From positions 992,001 to 1,056,000 of the forward strand of contig NC_052480.1 in NCBI RefSeq assembly GCF_009730915.1: a stretch of DNA of 64,000 bases, read 5' to 3'. The position numbers and the translations under genes are program-made. This DNA comes from Dioscorea cayenensis subsp. rotundata. Its lineage: Eukaryota; Streptophyta; Magnoliopsida; Dioscoreales; Dioscoreaceae. Shown piece by piece: positions 37,350 through 48,424 of the stretch (positions are counted from its first letter, which is position 1; every line of letters starts with the position of its first letter). The notes under the pieces are model-generated. The model was not told the DNA's origin, did no database searches, and worked only from the letters and a program-made list of their open reading frames with translations.

Positions 37350-37541
37350 TTAGGTAAAATTAGATAGGTGTAGTTAGTGTAGTTCACCATTGATATTGTG
37401 ACACATGTCCCAAAAATATATAAATATATAATAACTTCCTATAATGCCCTTATTTTTTTCTAAAAATTACTCATCTCATGCCACGTGTCAAACATCCAAT
37501 GGTGAACTACACTAACTACACCTATCTAACTTCCCTAAAAA
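37350..37541. mobile_element. Short MITE with ~55-bp terminal inverted repeats
   Basis: AGATAGGTGTAGTTAGTGTA followed by GTTCACCATTG at 37362-37392 is matched by its reverse complement at 37497-37527, with imperfect extension on both sides (TTAGG at the outer ends; GACACATG versus GACACGTGG inside). The total is about 190 bp with no coding capacity. Confidence 0.75.
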
Positions 37542-38016
37542 ATTATTTTAAGTTTTAAACAATCACGGGTTGAACGGGCGGGTCCTGGTCACGTTTGGGT
37601 GGCCCGTGACCCGCTGGGTTGGCCAGGTGAGCTCGGCCTAGTGGGTCACTACTGTGCTATGGGCCGATTAACCAGCCCGTGCCCATGTCTATGTAGAACT
37701 ACGCCAAGGGAGAAAAAAGATTTTCTTACTCAATAATAATAATAATCCGGGCCCGATCCGGCTCTAGCAGTGAATTAGCCTAATTCCGATAACTCTCATT
37801 AAATCATTCCAAGCGCGATAATATACAATAAATTAAAATAATAATAATAAAATAATATACAACAAATGAACATTTCCAAACTCTCATCAACAACCTTTTT
37901 TTCAAAATCACCAATCTATTATAAAAAAACAGAATATTAGAACAAATGAAAAAGAAAATCAAAGAAAACCACAAAATCGAACAAAATGCAATCCCTGAGG
38001 TGATGCACTTTACAAC

Positions 38017-38352
38017 TAGGGATGGCAATGGGTAGGGTCGGGTGCGGTTTTACCATACCCGTACCCGTACATGCTACCCCGCTAGTATACCCGAACCCGA
38101 AACCGACCATGACGGGTTTTAAAAACCCCAACTCACACCCGCACCCGTCAGGTAATCGGGTACCCGCGGGTATACCCGCCCCTGCCTCCATATTAAAAAA
38201 ATTAATAAAAAATATATTTTTATAGGAAAATAACTTAAAAGTAATTATAATATTTTTATAAAATAAAATAAAATAATTATAAAATTACAAGACTAAACAA
38301 AGAGGAAAAATAAAAACCCTAAATTGTTAAATTGTAGAACATATTAGTATAT

Positions 38353-38389
<37 letters not shown>

Positions 38390-38602
38390 AATATTTAAGT
38401 ACTTTTAATTTCGAGTCGGGTATGGGTTCGGATACAGGTCGGGTATTAGAATTCCCATACTCGCACCCGCACCCGTTTCATACAAGTCGGGCTTTACCCG
38501 AACCCGACCCGAAACCCGGTCAAATCGGGTTTTACCCGTCAAACTCGGGTCGGGTCGGGTCGGGTAGGGTAGGGTCGGATTTGGGTATTATTGCCATCCC
38601 TA
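38017..38602. mobile_element. hAT-type non-autonomous element, 586 bp
   Basis: Terminal inverted repeats TAGGGATGGCAA / TTGCCATCCCTA are flanked by a perfect 8-bp target-site duplication TTTACAAC (38009-38016 and 38603-38610). Subterminal regions are packed with CCCGAACCCG and CGGGTCGGGT motifs. An 8-bp duplication is diagnostic of the hAT superfamily. No transposase is encoded. Confidence 0.88.
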
Positions 38603-38610
38603 TTTACAAC

Positions 38611-39130
38611 AACAACCACATAAAAACATAAAATTAATAATTATGCAAAATAAAGTCTAATTATACAAAAAATAAAGTCAATTATTAATAACAAAGGCAT
38701 ACTCGAGCTAATATAGAAAGTTGATCACTCCGGAGGCAATTACTTGGTCGTAGTGCCGGTGTGATCATCCGATCTCACTCTTAGAAAATCAATTCTTTAT
38801 TCTTCAAACAAAAACCAAAGAAAAATAATAATAATTATGCAAAATAAAGTCTAATTGTCTCCACATAGACATCACCAATTAATCAACCATCTTTATTATC
38901 ATCTTCTCTTTATCATCACCCCCATGAACCCAACTCTATCATCTACCCATAAATCCTAATTATTTCCTCATTGAACTTAATAATATAAACTTATATAAAC
39001 ATCTCCCCTCCATTGAACGCTTCACTAAGCATACCCTATATATACACTATACATGCATCTCCATAACGCCCTAGAACAAGCTCTTCATTTGACTTCAACT
39101 CAAGTAATTAATTGACACTTATCTAGCCGC
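38611..39130. other. AT-rich spacer
   Basis: No gene or clear repeat was recognised. AATAAAGTCTAATTAT-like strings recur three times between 38640 and 38860. Confidence 0.4.
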
Positions 39131-39139
39131 CCACTCGTC

Positions 39140-40640
39140 CGTGACACCCCCCATTCTATCATATTAATAAGTGCTTGAATGAATATATTTAATTACTATT
39201 ATTTATAACGTATTGCATGTAATTGTTGAATATATGATTGAATTTGTTGCTTAATTCGCTTATATTTCACATACAGGCTGGAATGAAGGTCTATCGATCA
39301 AGAGGAACAAGTTTGAGGTGATTTGAGCTAATTTTGGAAGCAAAATTTTTTTTTAGAGTGATTTAAGGTCGAGCTTAAAGATGCTATTACCGGTGGTTAC
39401 TGTAGTAGTGCACTATTCATGATATTGTAGCAATCACTGTTACAGTATATTGTTATGACCGTAAGCATCGGGTCGTAAGGACCTCTTACGGTCGTAAAAA
39501 CCCCTTATTTTTTGGCCGCCCTTTGGGGCGTGATTTGGGGTCTTTCATTGCATATCATGTCAGAGGGAAGAAAGTAAGAGGGAGAGATTAGACGAAGGTT
39601 CAAAGCTTCAAGGGAGCCGTTTGTAGAGAGATCTTGGCGGCGATATTGGGGAATCTTCGAAGAACTTCATCCATCCAAGGAGATTGCGAGTTTTGAGGGA
39701 GTTCTATTATTCTTCTTTAATGGAGGGCTAATTTTGTAAATGTTTGGGTATAGTTGAACTCTAGGGTTCCATTCTATTTGACATTGGTTATATATGGATT
39801 TTGTTGATTAATTTGTTTCTTAATTGCAACTTCATATTATTTGAATATAATTGCGTGTTTCTATTGTTTGATTGCTATCGTGGCAAAAGCTCTAGTTATC
39901 ATATTTGATGTGCTTTGTGATGAGTAGAAATAACCACATAGCATAGACATGCTGCTATTAGAGGGGATTGTGAGTAAGCTTAGCAATGGGGTACTTTGTA
40001 AGTAAGTTTTATACAAGGTTGTCAAACCCAGCCTGGGCATTGACCCGGCTAAGCCTAGGGGTCAGGGGTCAATGGGTTCGACCGGGTCGAACCAGGGTTG
40101 AACTGGGACCAATAATAAAATATAAAAAAAATATTATATATAATAATTAATAATGAGCAAATATAATATTAAAACCATAATTATAATATATAAAACTACT
40201 CAAATTTGATATTTAAATTGATAAATGACTTTATATACATTAGTGTTTTCTAATTATGTCATTTATTTTTAAGTTTTTTTTAAATATTTACAAATTTAAT
40301 ATATTAATATATAATTATTGAACTTTATTTATTTATTTGTTTATTGGTTGATTTTGTTAGAATAGATAAGAATTTTAATTCACTAATTTTTATCCTTTTA
40401 TATGGATGATATATTTTATCATTAAATTATATAACTTACCCAATCTCAATTGAGTTTTTATTTTGTTTTAAATTTTCTTATATTTTTTTATTTAGTTAAA
40501 ATATTTTATTTTTATATTTTATAATAAAATTGCACTCATTTATTGTTTTATTTTCTTAATAAATTAAATTTTTATAAAGTATTCATATAACATATTAATG
40601 GATTTTATTTTTAAATGTTAATTTTTTTTTGGTATGTTTA

Positions 40641-40682
<42 letters not shown>

Positions 40683-41720
40683 AATTCTATTTATTGATTA
40701 TAAATTAAAAATTAATATTAATAAATATACATGATTTTGTGGTTACTAATGAGGAAATAATAATAAATTATTAAATATTGTTAAAAAGAATTCTAACATT
40801 GTGACCCGATTGACCCGGTCGTGTCAACCGGTTCCCGATTGAACCGCCTGGGTCACCGGGTTAACTCCGGGTTTTTCCATACCCGGTTTAATGGGGTATA
40901 CCCAGGGCGGCCACATGGCCGGTTCCCGGTTTTTCAGGTTGAACCGGCTGGGCCGGTCCGGGTTTGACTACGTTGGTTTTATATATAAAAACTTATACAT
41001 TTTACCTTTTAACATTTTAGTGGGAGAAACGGTGCCATAAAAAATGCAAGACGGAGTTTCTCTGGAAACACTGCAGTAGGCAACAGTACTGTAGTAACAG
41101 TGCGCTATTACTGTAGCACAGTTATTGTAGCATCGGAAGAAAAGGTCTGAAACCAAACTCTATTCCAAGAAAATCACGACGTGAAGCACACCAGTGAGCT
41201 TAGCACTGTAATACTGCTGTTGTAATTCTGACACGGTAGAAATTAATGTACTGTAGTTCTAACACTGTAGCACTTCTACTTAGCATAGGAAGAAAAGTTT
41301 TGAAACTAAATTATCCCGAGATAATCATGGTGTGAAACATGCCCGTGCTCCCTTCCCTGTAGCACATGCACTGTAGCAATGGAAAAAAATTCAGGCTCTG
41401 GAATAAACACGGTCCAAACACGGTCACTGTACTGTAAACTGTGCTTCCTTTGAATTTTTGGATCTTCTTGCTCTTCCCCACTTTGAATACAAACTTGTAT
41501 CTAATCAATACAATAGAAATATTAAACAATAACAAGACTCAAAAGACACACGATTTAGTGTGAAAAACCCCTTCAATCAAGGGGTGAAAAACCACGAGAC
41601 CCTAAGGCTACTTAACAATCATTTCCACTATATCAACAAAGGATTACAAGAGTTCTCTCTAGCTCACTAGAGGATTGCAAGCCCTATGGCCAACAACATT
41701 CACTAAGAGAGTATCAATGA
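39140..41720. mobile_element. LTR-retroelement-derived sequence, interrupted
   Basis: Non-coding sequence of LTR type: a 5' CCGTGACACCCCCC motif, a GGCCGCCCTTTGGGGCGTG block near 39520, purine-rich leader-like sequence (39560-39640), and AAACCCCTTCAATCAAGGGG (41565-41585), which is common in plant LTR elements. The hAT-like element at 40014-40975 has inserted into it. At 41095-41345 an imperfect ~175-bp tandem repeat rich in CTGTAGCA with GGAAGAAAAG is visible. No pol gene was found and boundaries are uncertain. Confidence 0.5.
40014..40975. mobile_element. hAT-type non-autonomous element, 962 bp
   Basis: Termini CAAGGTTGTCAAACCC and (reverse complement of the right end) CAACGTAGTCAAACCC form a 16-bp inverted repeat with two mismatches. 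It is flanked by a perfect 8-bp duplication GTTTTATA (40006-40013 and 40976-40983). Subterminal GACCCGG/CCGGGT motifs and an AT-rich core with an (AT)n tract at 40646-40677 are present. No transposase is encoded. Confidence 0.88.
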
Positions 41721-43185
41721 AACAAAAATAATCATCATCATCATCATGGATAACATACAAACAATCAAGTAATGATCAAAGGAAAGATTAAACCTAACCA
41801 ATAGGTAGAGCTACTTGCAAGGGTCCTCCACCCAGAATTTGAGTGAGACCTGGTGCAGTATCGCTGTCCAATTTTCTCGCCTTAACTCACTTTTCCTTCT
41901 CCTTCACTTGACTTTTCTACTGATGGCTTCCCCTCACCCTCTCTTGCACAAAAGATTTGATGTACACCACGAATTAATTCATCGTTATCAACATAGTTTT
42001 TTTTTTTAATTTTTTTATTTGGAGATGGATCCCACCTGTTGGTTAAGCCCCACAAAATGGAGGCTGACTCAACAGGCATAGACTCTATATATGCCGAACC
42101 ACATCACATTAAATTCTCGTGTGTTTTGTTGAAATACTTATTTTCCTTATTCTTTTTTAAATGTGAATTTGTGAAACACATTAGCCTTATCTGCTATGCG
42201 TAACCCCAACAGTATGCAACGACGACATCTCCGTTTGAACTTCCGTTAACGTTCTCTCTAGAGAAAAGCAAGAAGTGGGTGTTGCTGGAATTCACGTTGA
42301 TACAGCCTGATATATATTGATGGTATTATAGTAAGGCCAACTTGTTTCATTTGTCCACATGCCCAGTCCATGGATGGTTAGAGATACATGCTATATTATC
42401 AATCGGTTCAAGAATCAGATCGAGATCGGTATAAATAGAAAACACATCCATATTCTACTTGATGATCTAGTATCAACTAAACATGTAATATAGTTATAGT
42501 ATGATATTCATAGAAACATAGACATATATATAGCTACACACAATATATATTGATCTGATAAAATTAAAAACCAAGAGACTGAATTAAATGGTTGAAACAT
42601 GACTGATTAATGTTTTAGAAAAGAAAATAATTTTTTGATTATCAATTATCTGAATATTTTTAAATCTTTTGGGGGTTCTTGTGGAAAATTGTGACCATTC
42701 AATTCTTTATCCACAAAAAAACATTTTATTTAGTTACATGATGAAATTAATGGACAAGAATCAAGATCTCAAAGAAATTGGCATTTTCAAAAATTGCAAA
42801 ATTATGTGGACTTGCGAGGCATATACAAATATCTAAAAGAAATTATTTTGGTTTTATTAATGTTTTTTCCAAAGAGTTGTTTCTTTATTTAATATGAGTG
42901 GTTAACATTGAGATGGTCCAACATGTCTTTCAAAAAAAAATATGAATTTAAAAGTGAGTTGTTTCTTTCAAATGTTGCTTTCTTATTTGATAATTTGTCT
43001 GGAATAATCAACGTACCTTAATGGCCTTTGATGGCCTTTCACAACATTATATATATTTATATATGTAGTGATGATAAGTGTATTATGTAAACTTAAATTT
43101 TTTTATTAATATTTATTAATATATATTTTTTTGGATAAAAATAATTAAATTTAGTTTTTTAAGAGTAAACATTTTTGAGCTCTCA
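41720..43185. other. Intergenic spacer
   Basis: No gene is supported; AT-rich with scattered short open frames. Confidence 0.45.
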
Positions 43186-43189
43186 AAGG

Positions 43190-43658
43190 TAGGGGATGTA
43201 AACGAGCCCGAGTCGAGTGAGTATCACCGGGGCTCGAGCTCGGCTCGAATATATTATTCGAAGGTTTGAGCTCCTACCGGACTCGTTCGAACCATTTTTT
43301 TGTGCTCGAGCTCGACTGCTGAAAAATCTCGAGGAGCTCCAAATTTCTGCTTTTAAGTTCTCGAGTTAAGATAATATATATATATATATATATATATAAT
43401 ATAAAGTAATTTAATATCGTTATATAATTATATATTTTTTTGTAATTAATATATAAATAATTTAATATTATATATATAAAGTCTCGTTTAGAACTACCCC
43501 GAGCACAGTATTTGAGTATGTTTGCTAAATTTCAGTACTCGACAACATAAACGAGCAGCTCGAGCTTGGTTCGACTCATAAAAAATCGAATCGAATTTGA
43601 GTACTAATCGAGCCGATCTCGAATAACTCACGAGTAGCTTGGTTCTTTGACACCCCTA
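43190..43658. mobile_element. hAT-like MITE with CTCGAG-rich ends
   Basis: Ends TAGGGGATGTAAACGAGCC and (reverse complement) TAGGGGTGTCAAAGAACC form an imperfect inverted repeat. Flanks CTCAAAGG and CTTAAGGG match at 6 of 8 positions, suggesting an old 8-bp duplication. Subterminal regions are rich in GAGCTCG/CTCGAGC and GGCTCG. No coding capacity is seen. Confidence 0.7.
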
Positions 43659-43659
43659 C

Positions 43660-43956
43660 TTAAGGGAGATGGTGAGATAATGAAAACAACTCTATGAGAA
43701 CTAATTCATTTATTCAAACAACACTTAGCTAGACAACTAGCTGGAATTGATAAACATAACATGAATGACAAGTGAGTCGATGTTGATGTTTGTGTCCATA
43801 TAAAAATGGTCAGAAAATATTATGAAACATAGAGGTCCTTTTTGTCATATTTATCCGTCATCAGTGATGACATGCAAGAAGCCAATATGATGCAAGCAGC
43901 AATATGCATCCTTGAGTCTTTTATTAAACTATTTATTATATATTCATTCACGCACC

Positions 43957-43991
<35 letters not shown>

Positions 43992-44168
43992 GTCCTAAAA
44001 CAACTTGCTTTTTATAAAAAGAAATATAAAAGCCTAATATATAATGTATTTAGTATGAATCTAAATTAATCAAGTGCGAAGTAAGTTAATAGAGCTATAC
44101 ATATAAAACAAAGATCAAAGATACTCATCATTCTTGGTGAGTGTCACTCTAAAAATATCAACAAGTTT
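43660..44168. other. Spacer up to second gap
   Basis: AT-rich, with an (AT)n tract at 43961-43987. No gene was seen. Confidence 0.45.
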
Positions 44169-45168
44169 NNNNNNNNNNNNNNNNNNNNNNNNNNNNNNNN
44201 NNNNNNNNNNNNNNNNNNNNNNNNNNNNNNNNNNNNNNNNNNNNNNNNNNNNNNNNNNNNNNNNNNNNNNNNNNNNNNNNNNNNNNNNNNNNNNNNNNNN
44301 NNNNNNNNNNNNNNNNNNNNNNNNNNNNNNNNNNNNNNNNNNNNNNNNNNNNNNNNNNNNNNNNNNNNNNNNNNNNNNNNNNNNNNNNNNNNNNNNNNNN
44401 NNNNNNNNNNNNNNNNNNNNNNNNNNNNNNNNNNNNNNNNNNNNNNNNNNNNNNNNNNNNNNNNNNNNNNNNNNNNNNNNNNNNNNNNNNNNNNNNNNNN
44501 NNNNNNNNNNNNNNNNNNNNNNNNNNNNNNNNNNNNNNNNNNNNNNNNNNNNNNNNNNNNNNNNNNNNNNNNNNNNNNNNNNNNNNNNNNNNNNNNNNNN
44601 NNNNNNNNNNNNNNNNNNNNNNNNNNNNNNNNNNNNNNNNNNNNNNNNNNNNNNNNNNNNNNNNNNNNNNNNNNNNNNNNNNNNNNNNNNNNNNNNNNNN
44701 NNNNNNNNNNNNNNNNNNNNNNNNNNNNNNNNNNNNNNNNNNNNNNNNNNNNNNNNNNNNNNNNNNNNNNNNNNNNNNNNNNNNNNNNNNNNNNNNNNNN
44801 NNNNNNNNNNNNNNNNNNNNNNNNNNNNNNNNNNNNNNNNNNNNNNNNNNNNNNNNNNNNNNNNNNNNNNNNNNNNNNNNNNNNNNNNNNNNNNNNNNNN
44901 NNNNNNNNNNNNNNNNNNNNNNNNNNNNNNNNNNNNNNNNNNNNNNNNNNNNNNNNNNNNNNNNNNNNNNNNNNNNNNNNNNNNNNNNNNNNNNNNNNNN
45001 NNNNNNNNNNNNNNNNNNNNNNNNNNNNNNNNNNNNNNNNNNNNNNNNNNNNNNNNNNNNNNNNNNNNNNNNNNNNNNNNNNNNNNNNNNNNNNNNNNNN
45101 NNNNNNNNNNNNNNNNNNNNNNNNNNNNNNNNNNNNNNNNNNNNNNNNNNNNNNNNNNNNNNNNNNNN
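44169..45168. other. Assembly gap (1000 N)
   Basis: Exactly 1000 undetermined bases. Confidence 0.99.
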
Positions 45169-45308
45169 TTAATAGCTATTAATCCACATGCAATGTTACT
45201 AGTTTAATCTTGATTTCATATAAAATTCGTTAAACTTTGAATTTTTTATTACTCATGTTTAGAAAACGGTTAGTTATGTGAATAATTGTTTTGATAATAA
45301 AAAAAACA

Positions 45309-45340
45309 TGATTAATTAAAAAGAGAGTCATATATAAATT

Positions 45341-45379
<39 letters not shown>

Positions 45380-48080
45380 TATCATTTTCGTCGCAATTAA
45401 ATTGTTTGGATAGTCCCAAATCATGCATGCATGGATTGCCACGTCAATGCCATAAATATTTGGTTTGACAAATATACAAATGCAAATATATATATATATA
45501 TATGTCATTTATCTAAATTTTTCGATGAGAAGAGACAAACAAAAATAAAAATGGTCTTCAATGGACCATTATTGTCATTATTACTGGCATACAAAAATAA
45601 ATAAAAATGATCCTCGATGACAGGTCAATTGAGACTTGACAATTGACAAAATTACATTTAAAAGTAAAATGTTTTGTTTTTTGATTGGACCAAAGATGTG
45701 TTACTGATCATGAAGTAACAAAATATTGTAGTGCCATTGCACCATTAGATTGAGGTCATTTTCATACAATGACAACAACAATGGAATTTATCAAATAAAT
45801 ATGCCTGTCAAACATCGATATAATTAAATTATATGAAAACTATTAAGGTAATGATCAAAATTCTCATCACATCGGAGCAATTTATTATAAAAACTTGTTC
45901 ATAATAATATAAAGAGCCTAAACTTTATTTTAAGAAGATGCATGATAATAAAAATAATAACAAATAGGTATATGACTCCTTATTTAAGGAGTTAAGAAAT
46001 ATGGATTTTTTAAAGCACAAAATAATTTGTTGAAATTTTTTTATATTTTATCCAAATCCATTATTCATTTGATGCTTTTAAAAATATATAGAACTTTGAC
46101 ATTAAACTAGTTTGTCAGAGTTGATATTTTGTTTCTCTCACTGCTTAATTAGAATCAACGGTCGAACAAGAACTTTTGTTTGGATGAGAACTTTTAGGCA
46201 GGAAGTGTATAAGTTAATGACTTTATGGAGTTCAAAGAGTTGTTTGTATTGGACTTTGTCTGCGCGATCGTAAAAGTGAAAAATAAACTTTTTGATGTGA
46301 GCTAATCGTGACACGAAAAAAACTGTTTTCACTTTTCTGATTCTATTTCTCGGAAAATCATTCTATTATAGCAGAAATATAAAAAGTCTTAAGCTTATTA
46401 TCAATGACTTTTTCCAGAAAGTCGACCTCTAAAAGCTTAAAAGTCTTTTTTGATAAAAGCCATTCAAACAAAGCCTAAATATTGTGGCTTATTCACATTT
46501 TTCAAATTTACTTTGCAAGTCTTTATTGGTCATTGGTCATTGGATTTAGTTTCCATAAACTTCTGATCCTTCTTTGTTTTACCATTTAAAAATATATTTA
46601 TTTAATTCTAAAATAATTAATTTTATTTGTTTCACTCTTTTAAAAAGGTTGTCACTTCAGTTCAAAGTTTTTTATTTATTACATTTGTTTGAATTCACTC
46701 GAAAAGAGCCCAACCCATATAATGTGAATCGTACATTGCCGACAATCTCAAATTATCAATAAAACATCTTGTATGATTTGGAATGAGAGAAGACAACTCA
46801 AAACAAATCTAACACAAAAATATTAATTACCAAACAATAATAAGAAATAGCTACCAAAATGCTCTTTTGTTAAAACTTAGAGTAAAAATGTTGTTGATAT
46901 TTGGTGAGTGACAATTTAGAAGGTTGATGAGTAGCTTTGATCCCTATATTCAATATGCCTCTATTAACTTAATTCATACTTGATTAACTTGGACTTATGC
47001 TAATTAAATATGTATTAAGTTTTGTTTTTTTTATAATTCAAAACATAAATGTTCCACGAATAATAATTTTTACATCATATATATTGTATCGAGTGGGGTT
47101 CTTATTCAAGACTCATCAATATATAAAAGACAAAAAATACGGCATAAATCATTATTTTTTGAATATTTTGTCCATTTTCACATGTGTTAGATAAGACCAT
47201 TTCAACTCATTGCATTTATTAAAAAACTTATATTATTTTTTATTTATGAATAAAAGTTTGGATTTTCTTGAATAAAAAAAGTTTTATATTTAATATAATA
47301 TTTTAAAGAGAAAATAAATAAGAAAAATGAATCATATGCTTTGTTTTTTTTAGCACCATTTAATGCAATTGGATAGAACGAAAGGTACCTTAGTGGCCTG
47401 ATATCTTGGTGTAATTTTTAATTTTATTTTGATCGATATATAGATTTAAAATGTCAAAAAAATAAAAATAAAAATAAAAACTACATAATGCAAGGCCAAA
47501 ACTAGTAATCTAACTTCTAAAAAAAAAAGTTAATTTAATTATACTTAAAATCCAATCCTTCTCCTTTCCTACACCCAGCCTATATATCTATATATTCTAT
47601 ATATATAATAGCATCTGCTCTGTAATGTTTTAAAGAACAAATATAAATAATTTTTTCACATTTAAGTTTTATCTATATTAAATATAGTATTAATGATTGA
47701 AAAAATTAATTATATTTATTTGTTTACGTAATAGATGTTGATGAGATTTTTTAAAACCAAGATATGGCAATAGTTTTTTTTTAAGGAGTTATTTAATCAT
47801 AGTTTTAGAGTTTCCATGGTATGTTCATACACAATATTGCCTTGACAATAGTGGCCCATTGAGGACCATGACTATTTTAATTTTTGCTGGTCCCTTCCAA
47901 TTAAAAATTTTAGATTAAAGATATATATGCATTTGTGTATCTCTCAAATCGAATATTTATGGCATTGATGTGGCAATCCATGCATCCATGATTTGGGACC
48001 ATAAAAACAATTAAATTGAAAGGAAAAAAAGAAAAATATTATGTATACACACAAGTGTATATGATCCTCATTTTAATTAA
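45309..48080. repeat. 2.8-kb region bounded by long (~270 bp) inverted repeats
   Basis: The left arm (about 45309-45590) and right arm (about 47830-48080) are imperfect reverse complements. Shared landmarks are TTAATTAAAA, CAATTAAATTGTTT, GTCCCAAATCATG, GCATGGATTGCCAC, TCAATGCCATAAATATT and TGGTC(T/C)TCAATGG, in matching order. The left arm carries an (AT)n expansion. The core holds no recognisable transposase. It could be a large non-autonomous TIR element or an inverted duplication. Confidence 0.65.
46160..46485. mobile_element. Possible small MITE within the inverted-repeat region
   Basis: ACTTTTGTTTGGATGAGAAC near 46171 and, on the opposite strand, GGCTTTGTTTGAATGGCTTTT near 46480 form imperfect inverted ends about 310 bp apart, a pattern common in plant MITEs. 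Confidence 0.4.
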
Positions 48081-48424
48081 ACAATAAAAATAGACAACAA
48101 CAACAACATTAAAATACACAAAATCATGTCTATATCACTATATCTATTGACTATATATTTATGAGAAACAATAAAAATTAATAAAAATGTAATTAAAATA
48201 GATAAAATTATAAAAATAAAAAATAATAATGTTATGATTAGAGTATCAAAATTATATATAATATGATATTATGTATGTCATAATATTTAATAAATTAAAA
48301 TAGAAATCAATAAATCTATTTATTGATTTTATTGTTAAAAAAATAAAAACAAACAAACAATAAATAAAAATGTTATTATTCCTAAGTATATAATATATGT
48401 ATATATAATATTATAGTATGCACA

